DNA of 14,944 nt from Bacteroidales bacterium (GTDB lineage: Bacteria; Bacteroidota; Bacteroidia; Bacteroidales; Dysgonomonadaceae), in the NCBI GenBank assembly GCA_012841425.1, contig DUUR01000297.1:1-14944 (forward strand), in the 5' to 3' direction. Under the pieces are notes generated by a model. The model made no database searches. It worked only from the letters and a program-made list of their open reading frames with translations, and was not told the DNA's origin. Both the position numbers and the translations under genes were made by a program. The stretch's first letter is position 1; each line of letters opens with the position of its first letter. Shown here piece after piece: positions 7,197 to 14,272 of the stretch.

Positions 7197-7563
7197 TTTC
7201 TATCTCTCCTATTCCATTGGTCTAAAATTCGACACGGAACAAACCGTATGCTTGAAGTTCAGCAGCCCAGCAATCAGGCTAATCAACCAAACGTAATACA
7301 CTCCAGATCCGATTATTTACTTAATATTCTGTGTTTTTAGACGTAGTAGCATTTTTTATTCCCCTTGAATTACTTTACCTACGTACCGGCCTTAAATAAG
7401 ATTTTTTGAATTAATGAGCTTTAAATTTCCAGGCTTTGTAACTTTATGAAAGGTATTAAATAGTACCCAACTACCCAGGCGAGATTGGCCTTGAGGTTCT
7501 TGGATTAATCACAAGACCACCAAGTTAAGCCGATCGGCTTCCAACTAACTATGCCAACTCACT
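7197..7563. other. Intergenic stretch with two short dyads
   Basis: I find no credible gene in these 367 bp. They should hold the promoter of the gene ending at 6522 (near 7197-7330) and the 3' end of the transcript from the gene at 7564. Two dyads stand out: CTTGGATTAATCACAAG at 7499-7515 and the perfect palindrome AAGCCGATCGGCTT at 7527-7540. Neither is followed by a T-run on either strand, so they are not classical intrinsic terminators. They could be protein-binding sites or be meaningless. Confidence 0.4.
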
Positions 7564-8041
7564 CTACACCGACTGCTCAAAGTCGAACTGTTCCATATAT
7601 TGATTATCTCCTTTTGCAACAAAAGTCACCTTCATAACGTCTCCATCTTCTAAAACTTCAGCTTTCTTCTTAACCTTATCTAAATCCTTCACCTGTGCAT
7701 TTTTAAAGGTTATCGTTATTTTGGGAATTTGAAATTCCCTTTTGAATATTACAGCTGTTGCTGGTGCAACAAAATTTAAGTCAAAGGATTTATCTTCTAA
7801 ACTTTTTATGTTTTGGGCAGTGTCTTCTGCTATTATGAAATCAAAAGTCCCATCTTTCCATGTTCCCTTTATCTCGCCATATTTTAGAGCCTCACCCAAA
7901 TAATATACTGCTTCCAAATCATCTCCCTCAATTTGTTCAGGAACTTCAACTGTTGTCTTATAATGATCCTCAATAAGCGTTATGTACTCTACAAAGGTAA
8001 TTTCAGTATCAATACTGTCAAAAGGACTATCATAATCAGAA
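7564..8041 (-). pseudogene. Hypothetical protein, 5' end replaced by IS66 insertion
   Basis: The open frame runs to 8070, but positions 8042-8064 are the left inverted repeat of the IS66 element. The apparent N-terminus MVGMLTLTPT is therefore transposon sequence. The native part, about 158 codons, starts at SDYDSPFDSIDTEITFVEYI and ends QYMEQFDFEQSV with a TAG stop. It is acidic and beta-rich, with no Cys cluster, signal peptide or membrane segment, and I recognise no family. A minus-strand coding fragment on the far side of the IS (10598-10769) is the best candidate for the missing 5' part. The remaining piece could still be expressed from IS-derived sequence, but there is no clear ribosome-binding site. 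Confidence 0.65.
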
Positions 8042-8064
8042 GTAGGCGTCAAAGTGAGCATACC
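8042..8064 (+). repeat. IS66 left inverted repeat
   Basis: Begins GTAGGCGTCAAAGTGAGC and is the reverse complement of 10575-10597 except at the fourth base, where the right end and the remnant copy at 5014 have A (GTAAGCG). Read on the minus strand it supplies an ATG and the codons for MLTLTP, which create the false start of the neighbouring hypothetical gene. Confidence 0.9.
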
Positions 8065-8114
8065 TACCAACTTTTTTGCTGAGATGAGATAATGAGTTCA
8101 TAATAGCAAAGGGG

Positions 8115-8447
8115 TTGGTTTTTATCGCTTACAGTGAAAAGCAAGAACTATGGAGTAATCGTATTGAAGCCTTTTTGGCTAGTGGTCAGAGTCGTCGGAC
8201 TTGGTGCCAAGAACACGGTTTACCTGAGCATCAATTAGGATATTGGCTACGTAAGCTTCAGTCATCAAAGTCTAGCCAACCAGTTAGCTCTACATCTGAA
8301 AGAAACCGTTGGATAAGCGTGGAAACCATAACTCCCACTAACACAGGAGTTTCCATGCGGCTTGGTAAAGTAGTCTTAGAATTAGAGTACGGGTTTGACC
8401 CTAAGGTTCTGGCTGATGTGGTTATGACCCTAATGACAGTATGTTAA
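8115..8447 (+). CDS. tnpA: IS66 TnpA (Orf1) accessory protein
   Basis: 110 residues with an assumed TTG start. An in-frame TGA lies 30 bp upstream (8085-8087) and no ATG or GTG lies between. Aligning the Trp in ELWSNRI with DLWKERI of the other copy places the TTG within one residue of that copy's ATG, supporting it. AAAGGGG abuts the TTG directly, so initiation is probably weak. The helix-turn-helix-like segment SGQSRRTWCQEHGLPEHQLG is followed by YWLRKLQ and a C-terminal block SMRLGKVVLELEYGFDPKVL. It overlaps tnpB by 7 bp, consistent with translational coupling. Confidence 0.8.
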   Translation: MVFIAYSEKQELWSNRIEAFLASGQSRRTWCQEHGLPEHQLGYWLRKLQSSKSSQPVSSTSERNRWISVETITPTNTGVSMRLGKVVLELEYGFDPKVLADVVMTLMTVC

Positions 8448-8797
8448 TTAACTCAAGACAAAAAGTTTATCTAGCTGTAGGTGCGACTGATCTGCGAAGG
8501 GCTGTTGATGGTCTTGCTGCTATTGTCCAATTGGACTTTGAGTTGAGCCCTTTTGAACCTTGCTTGTTTGCTTTCTGTAATCGGCAGAGAAACAAGGTCA
8601 AGATTCTTGAATGGTCAGAGCGGGGATTTTGGCTCCACTACTTCCGTTTGGATAAAGGTCGTCTACCTTGGCCAGCAGAAGGAGCGGAAGTAAACCCACT
8701 GGATATCACATTGCAGGACCTACGCTGGCTGCTTGAAGGAATACCCTTAAGACCGGCAGAGCAACGGTTGATCAAGACTCCAAAATACGCTCTCTAG
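8441..8797 (+). CDS. tnpB: IS66 TnpB (Orf2) accessory protein
   Basis: 118 residues, the normal length for IS66 Orf2. The ATG overlaps the end of tnpA. Family blocks are all present: VYLAVGATDLRRAVDGLAAI, FELSPFEPCLFAFCNRQRNK, VKILEWSERGFWLHYFRLDK, and a C-terminal WPAEGAEVNPLDITLQDLRW with LLEGI. It is required with TnpA for IS66 transposition, although its biochemical activity is not firmly established. It appears intact. Confidence 0.9.
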   Translation: MLINSRQKVYLAVGATDLRRAVDGLAAIVQLDFELSPFEPCLFAFCNRQRNKVKILEWSERGFWLHYFRLDKGRLPWPAEGAEVNPLDITLQDLRWLLEGIPLRPAEQRLIKTPKYAL

Positions 8798-8867
8798 GTG
8801 CAGATTTCTTTGGCGCCTAGAGGTTTTGCTGCAGGTAATTCGCCTTCTCATCGCGAATTAATTAAGT

Positions 8868-10478
8868 ATGAAAAACACTACGAATAACTCAACCGCAACT
8901 GAATATTCTTGGCAAGAACGCGCCTTGCAGGCAGAAGCTAAAGCATCCCAAAAGCAGGCTCAATTAGAGGATGCCATTAAAGAGATGAACTATCTTAAAG
9001 CTCAACTCAGGTTGCTTCAAGCAAAGCGTTTTGGTGCTTCAAGCGAAAAAGCGAATAAAGAGAGCAAGAATCAACTCAAGCTATTTGATGATGCTTTCAA
9101 TGAAGCTGAAGTGACCGCTGAACCACTTGCGCAAGAACCAGAGCTTATTACTGTGCCCGAACATCAAAGAAAAAAGAAAAAAGGCAAGAGAGGTACTAGC
9201 CTCGAAGGTTTGCCTGAGAATATTATCGAATACCATCTTCCTGAAGAGGAAATGGTTTGTTCGTGTTGCGGTCATGAAAGACATGTGATTGGTCAGGAGA
9301 CAACTCGCGAGCTAGTTGTTGTTCCCGCACAGGTCCATGTCGATGTTCATGTGCAAAATGTCTATGGGTGTCGACATTGCGAAGCGCATGGTGATGGTAG
9401 CCAGCCTGTTGTGATCAAAGCACCAAAACCGAAAAGAGCGTTCCCAGGAAGTATTGCTTCTCCATCTGTCGTAGCTCATGTGATTGAAGAAAAATATGTG
9501 ATGGGCTCACCTCTTTACCGCCAAGAACAGCAATGGGCAAGGCGAGGTGTTAATATATCTCGCCAGAATATGGCTAACTGGATCTCGCATGCAGCTGAGA
9601 ATTGGTTTGAACCCGTCTACGAGCGGATGAAAGCAGAGCTTTTGGCGCAAGACATTATTATGGCAGATGAAACAACAATTCAATGCCTGAAAGAAGACGG
9701 TAAGAAGGCCGAGTCTAAGTCCTACATGTGGCTTTATAGATCAGGTCGCTATAGCCCTGGCATTGTGCTTTATGAGTACCAGTCAAGCCGAGGAAGAGAG
9801 CATCCTAGAGATTTCCTAAAAGGCTTTTCTGGGTTTCTACAAACCGACGGATATGCTGGGTACAACAATATACCCAATGTAACTAACATCGGCTGCCTTG
9901 CTCACGCTCGAAGAAAATTTGACGAGGCGATTAAAGCTGCTGGGGGTAAAGGAAAGCATCCAAAAGCCTGTGAAGGATTGGATTTTTGCAGCCGATTATA
10001 TGATATTGAGCGAGAACTAAGTTTGCTTGAACCAGAAGAACGCTATCAAGAGCGGCTTAAGCGTAGTAAGCCTGTGCTTGAGGCTTTTTCAGCATGGCTT
10101 CATACAACTAAAGAGGAAGTTGTCGTCAAAAGTCATCTTGGTCTAGCCATATAGTATTGCCTCAACCAATGGGCTGCCCTAAACGCTTTTCTTTTAGATG
10201 GGCGACTAGAAATCGATAACAATAGAAGCGAACGCTCTATCAAACCCTTCGTCATCGCACGGAAGAACTTTTTGTTCGTTGACAACCCCAGAGGAGCCAA
10301 AGCTAGTGCAATTACCTTTAGCTTAATCGAATCAGCTAAAGAAAACGGTCTTAACCCATTCGAATACCTAAAATATCTACTAGAGCAACTACCAAATGCG
10401 ACCATCACAGAACTAGATAACTACCTACCTTGGTCTAAAGTACTACCCGAGCACTGCAGAACGCCAAAAAGGAAATAG
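8868..10478 (+). pseudogene. tnpC: IS66 TnpC transposase interrupted by an in-frame amber codon
   Basis: The frame spans 536 sense codons with one TAG at codon 429 (10152-10154). Before it come an N-terminal coiled coil (about 15-55), the LQAKRFGASSEK motif, a zinc-finger-like CSCC...CRHC pair, and the first two catalytic aspartates, Asp267 in MADETT and Asp327 in QTDGYAGY. After it, in the same frame, come YCLNQW, the third catalytic residue Glu455 in NNRSERSIKP, and the C-terminal block ARKNFLF...RGAKASA, ending CRTPKRK. Without suppression the product is 428 residues and lacks the DDE glutamate, so it should be catalytically dead. Everything else is in frame, so the mutation is probably recent. 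Confidence 0.9.
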
Positions 10479-10488
10479 AAAATAGCAA

Positions 10489-10519
10489 CCTCATTGTTCA
10501 CGCAATGGGGTTTTCTTTT
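10489..10519 (+). terminator. Intrinsic terminator after tnpC
   Basis: CCTCATTG and CAATGGGG form an 8-bp stem (one G-T pair) around a 6-nt loop, followed by TTTTCTTTT. It starts about 10 bp after the tnpC stop and lies inside the element, so it would end the IS transcript. Confidence 0.85.
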
Positions 10520-10574
10520 ACTCAAATTGTATTAGCCTTATCAACCATCAGTGTGTTATACTCTAAACCATCAA

Positions 10575-10597
10575 GGTATGCTCACTTTGACGCTTAC
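10575..10597 (+). repeat. IS66 right inverted repeat
   Basis: Ends CTCACTTTGACGCTTAC and pairs with 8042-8064 over 23 bp with one mismatch. It defines the right boundary of the element at 10597. Confidence 0.9.
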
Positions 10598-10769
10598 AGA
10601 TATTAGGTGTTGGACCATAGCAATTATACGTAACTTCAAAAGTAACATCAACGTTAGGAGCTCCATATATCTGCTTAGACCGCAAATAGATATCTTTTGG
10701 CCTTTTTTCTCCCTCCTGAGTATAGTCTGTGATTTCTAGGAGGGTCTGCCCATATTTAATTTGTACTAT
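10598..10769 (-). pseudogene. Coding fragment of unknown protein flanking the IS66
   Basis: Read leftward from an in-frame TAA at 10770-10772, the frame gives IVQIKYGQTLLEITDYTQEG, EKRPKDIYLRSKQIYGAPNV, DVTFEVTYNCYGPTPNI and then runs into the IS66 right end. The composition is strongly protein-like. There is no ATG, GTG or TTG near the 5' end, so the start is lost or mutated. It has the same orientation as the hypothetical gene on the other side of the element (7564-8041) and is plausibly its 5' part. Direct joining leaves the two frames one base out of register, and no 8-bp duplication is present, so the link is inferred. Confidence 0.5.
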
Positions 10770-10977
10770 TTATATGCTAGCACGCGTATTGGATACAAGG
10801 TTTACTAGCAATAGGCATCATTTTTTTGGTTGTTCCTATTTTTTTAAGGAATGAAAAGATGGGGTTTCATATTTTGTATTTAAAGGTATTTAAATGACTT
10901 GAAATGATTGGTGGTAGCTGGGAGCAACCGGTATTTGTCAAGCAAGTTGTCGCTATCCCCAATAATTACCGTTGCGG
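10770..10977. other. AT-rich gene-free stretch
   Basis: No supported gene. A weak minus-strand promoter-like pair (TTGTAT, 18 bp, TATAAA) lies within about 10774-10803, ahead of the coding fragment to the left. A near-duplicate GTATTTAAAGGTATTTAAAT lies around 10876-10895. The right half is presumably debris that replaced the 3' part of the pRiA4b-like gene. Confidence 0.35.
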
Positions 10978-11109
10978 TTACGATGCAATATCTTCCTTCT
11001 GGATCACATCATGCAGCCTATTAAATGTAGCATCGGCTGGCATGATAACTCTTCGCCAGATGAGTGGTTCCGAGTGTTGTATTTCGATTTTTATCTGGTA
11101 GGCTTTCAT
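10978..11109 (-). pseudogene. pRiA4b ORF-3-like protein, N-terminal remnant
   Basis: ATG at 11109, with GAAGGG about 8 nt upstream, encodes 43 residues: MKAYQIKIEIQHSEPLIWRR, VIMPADATFNRLHDVIQKED, IAS. The block Y-x-IKIE...S-x-P-x-IWRRV-x-x-PAD-x-TF-x-x-LHDVIQ is the N-terminal hallmark of the plasmid pRiA4b ORF-3 family. Full members continue with an FGW/HLHEF-type segment and are usually 150 residues or more. Here the frame leaves the family right after LHDVIQ and stops. It starts about 24 bp after the gene at 11133, so it was probably the last gene of that operon before truncation. The function of this family is not well established. Confidence 0.7.
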
Positions 11110-11132
11110 GGTGTTACCCTTCGATTTCCTCG

Positions 11133-11990
11133 CTATTCGTCAATGACCTTAAGGTTTTCTTCTATAGATTTCAATAATGTTATCACTTCATCGGAACTTG
11201 AATCTTCTTCTGCAAGCAACACAGAAATTTGATCTAGCTTGCTGTTTATATCTTCCATCTCTGTACCTAGGCTAGATGTCACACCTAAATACGAATCGTG
11301 GTTGCTGTTAATAAAAGCTGGTATTAGATTTATTATAGTAAGCATAATGACAAGCACCGTCATAATTGTTGTGGTTCTAAACTGTTTAGTAGACTCCTCA
11401 GCACTTTGATCCATCATTTCCTTATTAGCCAAGAACTGTTGGTTTGTCTGCTCCGAAAAGCATTCCAATACTTCGGTCAATTTATGTGTTGATAGAATTG
11501 TCCCGGCTTGAGCAGGTTCACAGTGGTTAATTGATGCGAACGGTAATACTGAACGATAGGTCTTATTCTCTACTAACTCACATATGCCTCTGAGGTTTCC
11601 TATTGCCTCACACTTGTAATAAGCATTGCACCGTGAGTACTCGTAGATCTCATATGGAGAACAATCGTTATTACTGACAAACTGATCCAAGCACTCACTA
11701 CTACAGACGGCTTTGGAGTTCTCTTCCTGTCTCTGATCTCTTAAATAATACCAGAAATATCCCTCCTCGATTACATCTCCACAAACCTCACACGTCCAAC
11801 TCGAAAAGTCCGGACGCTCGAATTCATTCGCAGACTCATTAATGATTTCCTCTGGTGGGTGGTATTCCTTCCGGTCAGGATCTAACATCTTATAGTCATA
11901 TAGTAGATTCTTAGGGGGATCAACTTTGGGTATGTTCACGTTCAGATTTCCTAGCTTCTTAATGGCGTTCATGATATTATCAAACCCCAT
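11133..11990 (-). CDS. Zinc-finger, single-TM, coiled-coil protein of unknown function
   Basis: 285 residues from ATG at 11990, chosen because AAAGGA sits 8 nt upstream; the frame extends back to a TTG at 12014 without better support. Domain order: a proline-containing N-terminus; a Cys cluster WTCEVCG (Cys67, Cys70) with AVCSSEC (Cys96, Cys100) that looks like a treble-clef/TRASH-like zinc site; more cysteines near 120-130; one transmembrane helix at about 207-227 (TTIMTVLVIMLTIINLIPAF); and a short acidic coiled coil at the C-terminus (ISVLLAEEDSSSDEVITLLK). This puts the zinc domain on one side of the membrane and the coiled coil on the other. It is the third gene of a cluster with the cysteine-rich and M23-like genes. 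I do not recognise a family. Confidence 0.75.
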   Translation of the reverse strand: MGFDNIMNAIKKLGNLNVNIPKVDPPKNLLYDYKMLDPDRKEYHPPEEIINESANEFERPDFSSWTCEVCGDVIEEGYFWYYLRDQRQEENSKAVCSSECLDQFVSNNDCSPYEIYEYSRCNAYYKCEAIGNLRGICELVENKTYRSVLPFASINHCEPAQAGTILSTHKLTEVLECFSEQTNQQFLANKEMMDQSAEESTKQFRTTTIMTVLVIMLTIINLIPAFINSNHDSYLGVTSSLGTEMEDINSKLDQISVLLAEEDSSSDEVITLLKSIEENLKVIDE

Positions 11991-12046
11991 GGTTCCTGTC
12001 CTTTCCTGAATCAAAATTTACCTTAGCAAATTTCTTATCAATCGTC

Positions 12047-12682
12047 TCAATCCTCTGGCTCCCAATCTCTGTGCTCTACATTCTGTTCATCAACCCAGTC
12101 CTCTTCTACGAACACCATACCATTCCTGCCCTCTACCTTTCGGTTTGGACCAGCTTTGTAGAACTTGCAGTTCAACGGACCATAGCAGAAGGTTTCATAT
12201 CTGTACTTCTTCTTGCCCTTAGGATTCCAGTTATCGATAATAATCTCTACAGGCATCCGGCAACCCCACATGCAAGTAGTGCATTTAGTGGAATAAGTCC
12301 TAGCGGCAAGTCTTCGGTGACCACGCCAGCGATAGGTTTCTAGTTCTGGGCAGACATCTTCCCACGGTGGAGGCTCAGAATTAGCAGAAGTAGCCTCTTG
12401 CAACTTCTTCAGCTTAGATACCTTGTAAAATTCCACTGGTTCAAGCCGCTCATCAGCAACAGGAACGCAGGCTCCAGATATCTCATCACCAACTCTAAAC
12501 TGATGCTTAGCCTGGGCAGCCTTACCGATACCAATAGAGAATTCCCGTTCTTCCTCGCCGATGGTGCCGTTTAGGAGTATCGCATAACCTAAGTAATTAT
12601 GGCTGACCTCATCAAATGAACGAATCAACCTTATTCTGGGTTGGACGGATATGACTTTTGCTGTGAATGTAGGTTTGTCCAT
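12047..12682 (-). CDS. Conserved cysteine-rich protein of unknown function
   Basis: 211 residues from ATG at 12682, which has a near-perfect GGAGGTGATC ribosome-binding site; an in-frame ATG at 12709 is less likely. The N-terminal 95 residues are beta-rich, with FSIGIGKAAQAKHQFRVGDE suggesting an OB-like barrel. The C-terminal part has a metal-site-like set of cysteines: Cys134, Cys137 and Cys141 in TKCTTCMWGCRMPVEIIIDN, then Cys166 and Cys172 in ETFCYGPLNCKFYKAGP. I recall this Cys block from a family of uncharacterised bacterial proteins. Zinc or Fe-S binding is plausible but not shown. No signal peptide or membrane helix. The gene begins 30 bp after the M23-like gene ends and is very likely co-transcribed with it. 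Confidence 0.75.
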   Translation of the reverse strand: MDKPTFTAKVISVQPRIRLIRSFDEVSHNYLGYAILLNGTIGEEEREFSIGIGKAAQAKHQFRVGDEISGACVPVADERLEPVEFYKVSKLKKLQEATSANSEPPPWEDVCPELETYRWRGHRRLAARTYSTKCTTCMWGCRMPVEIIIDNWNPKGKKKYRYETFCYGPLNCKFYKAGPNRKVEGRNGMVFVEEDWVDEQNVEHRDWEPED

Positions 12683-12712
12683 TTGGTGGATCACCTCCAA
12701 TTCTCTCATGGG

Positions 12713-13834
12713 TTAGTGTTGGGCACTTACTACTTGACCCTTAGATAGATAGGAACTTCTTTGATATTGCCCATCAATTTTTAATTCACTAAACTTAACA
12801 GGTAATCCTGTGGCAGAGAAAAAACTAGCTCTGTCTTGGATATGGAAATGTAGGTGGGGTTCTGTGGAATGACCAGAATTACCACATTTCCCCAGAAGCT
12901 GGCCTTGTTCTACCATTTCACCAATCTTAACAGTAATACTACCTGGGATAAAATGAGCCAAGAAGGAATACTCTTGGTCACTGTGTTTAATGATTAGATG
13001 GTTACCTCTAAAATCTTTTGCCATAAAGTCGAGGGCCATGGTCCCAGGGTGTTTTGCATCCCGCACACCGTCGGTTACTTTAACAACTATTCCGTCAGCA
13101 GGGGCAATTATGCTTTTTTGATAGCAATAATAGTCGGAGCAACTTTTGCCTTTTCCGTTATGGGTAGACAGTTTGTCGTCCATGATGACAAGATCGTATG
13201 CATATCGCTGATTGAATATATCCCAGGAGTGGGATGTCTCCTTGGTGATACCTCCGTTAGCCACAAACCATTCTCCTTGTATCGGTAGGTAATATTGAAC
13301 TTGTTGGTCATAGCTATCTACCGTCGGCAGCTTACCTTTGTATCTAATTAAAACTACCACTAAACCAAAAATCTGACCTGCCATTTGAGCCAACTGAAAA
13401 GGGTTGAACAACGTTAATACTTGAGAGCCTATAAATGCAAAGTTAGTTACAAATGTTCCTTGTCTTTTAGCAGGTTCAGGCATTCGTATACCAGGTTTCA
13501 CAGTCTTGTCCTTAGGGGCGTTGGTTCCAATCAGCATTCCACCCCATAAAATCACTAAAGTGGTCACTACCGGTATGATTATCATCCTTGCAATAGAGCT
13601 GAATAGGATAGTCAATACATAAATAACAAGGCCGAGAATACTTGATCTGCGAAACCAAATATTACCGTCCTCAATCCAAGGTTTCAAGTGTACACTTATC
13701 ACGAATATAACCAATAAGTAATTGCTAACTTTTGATAAGACAGGTATAAAACTGGAGATTGCCAGGGCACTTCCACTTACCACAACGACTACAGAAAGTA
13801 TTTGAGCTATTCGTTCCTTATATACGACAATCAC
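12713..13834 (-). CDS. Membrane protein with C-terminal M23 (LytM) peptidase-like domain
   Basis: 373 residues. The first 150 or so hold about four hydrophobic helices, the last near GSQVLTLFNPFQLAQMAGQI. A LytM-like domain follows at about 185-350, with APADGIVVKVTDG, LIIKHSDQEYSFLAHFIPGS (His294), VKIGEMVEQGQLLGKCGNSG and HSTEPHLHFHIQD (HLHFH at 327-331). Classical M23 enzymes bind zinc through HxxxD plus the HxH motif. Here the first motif reads RYAYD (Arg210, Asp214), so the usual histidine is missing; His202 in TSHSW is a possible substitute. The start is uncertain: GTG at 13834 directly follows AAGGGA, and the next codon, ATT, would be better spaced. It is first in the cluster, consistent with envelope anchoring. 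It may be an atypical peptidase or a non-catalytic binding module. Confidence 0.8.
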   Translation of the reverse strand: MIVVYKERIAQILSVVVVVSGSALAISSFIPVLSKVSNYLLVIFVISVHLKPWIEDGNIWFRRSSILGLVIYVLTILFSSIARMIIIPVVTTLVILWGGMLIGTNAPKDKTVKPGIRMPEPAKRQGTFVTNFAFIGSQVLTLFNPFQLAQMAGQIFGLVVVLIRYKGKLPTVDSYDQQVQYYLPIQGEWFVANGGITKETSHSWDIFNQRYAYDLVIMDDKLSTHNGKGKSCSDYYCYQKSIIAPADGIVVKVTDGVRDAKHPGTMALDFMAKDFRGNHLIIKHSDQEYSFLAHFIPGSITVKIGEMVEQGQLLGKCGNSGHSTEPHLHFHIQDRASFFSATGLPVKFSELKIDGQYQRSSYLSKGQVVSAQH

Positions 13835-13852
13835 TCCCTTATAGAATCCCTA

Positions 13853-14068
13853 AAAATTCGACCTCAACCTAGCAAAGCCCCCACACTAGCCAATCTCTTG
13901 CCTGGTTATGTAGTTAACTTGGTTCCTTGGATAATTGCCATCATTTGTTGTATGGGGATTGTTAGATACTGTGCTGGCGAGTTTGTTGGAGTAGTGTGTT
14001 AGGCTGTTAAAGCTGTTGAAGCAGTCCAGCAAGCAGGCTCATCAGCCGCTCACCATAACCACCCATAA
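13853..14068 (+). pseudogene. C-terminal fragment of an integral membrane protein, with in-frame TAG
   Basis: The frame reads KIRPQPSKAPTLANLLPGYV then VNLVPWIIAIICCMGIVRYC, a convincing transmembrane helix, followed by AGEFVGVVC, a TAG (14000-14002), and in the same frame AVKAVEAVQQAGSSAAHHNH before TAA. No proper start is present, since the upstream side runs into the 5' end of the divergent M23-like gene. The protein-like codons after the TAG suggest a nonsense mutation in the tail of a transporter-like protein. I cannot name the family, and part of the tail may be chance. Confidence 0.4.
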
Positions 14069-14272
14069 CCCACATCGATAAACCTCTAACCACACCCACA
14101 AATTATCCACTCATACCCCTAAAAAGGGAGGCAAGTACCATAACGTATCAAGCTTCTAGGGCTTCCAGGTGAGATTTGTGTTCGTTATAATAGCAAAAAA
14201 GGAATCCAAACAGACGCTTGTATGAGAATTAGCTCTTCCGGATTCCCCATGTGTTATCACTATCCACTCACC
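14069..14272. other. Gene-free stretch with a promoter-like site and a spaced inverted repeat
   Basis: No gene is supported. The left part is C-rich with irregular repeats of the CCATAACC/CTAACCACACCC kind. A perfect TATAAT lies at 14186-14191, but the sequence 17 bp upstream is a poor -35. GGAATCC at 14201-14207 and GGATTCC at 14240-14246 form a 7-bp inverted repeat around a 32-bp loop. This could be debris from an insertion-sequence end. Confidence 0.35.

Larger units (their letters stand above)
8042..10597 (+). mobile_element. IS66-family insertion sequence, near complete
   Basis: A 2556-bp element in plus orientation with tnpA, tnpB and tnpC in the usual IS66 order, an intrinsic terminator after tnpC, and 23-bp terminal inverted repeats differing at one position (8042-8064 and 10575-10597). 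IS66 elements normally create 8-bp target duplications. The flanks here are AATCAGAA on the left and AGATATTA on the right, which do not match, so a deletion or recombination has altered at least one side. An amber codon inside tnpC probably makes the element non-autonomous. Confidence 0.9.

Noticed and set aside
10904..11232. Two overlapping plus-strand frames (65 and 86 codons).
   Set aside because: They are antisense to the pRiA4b-like fragment and the end of the zinc-finger gene, which have better coding evidence.
14040..14130. C-rich repeats and a GTGGATAATTTGTGGG-like stretch on the minus strand that recall DnaA boxes.
   Set aside because: Matches to TTATCCACA are imperfect and there are no replication genes nearby.
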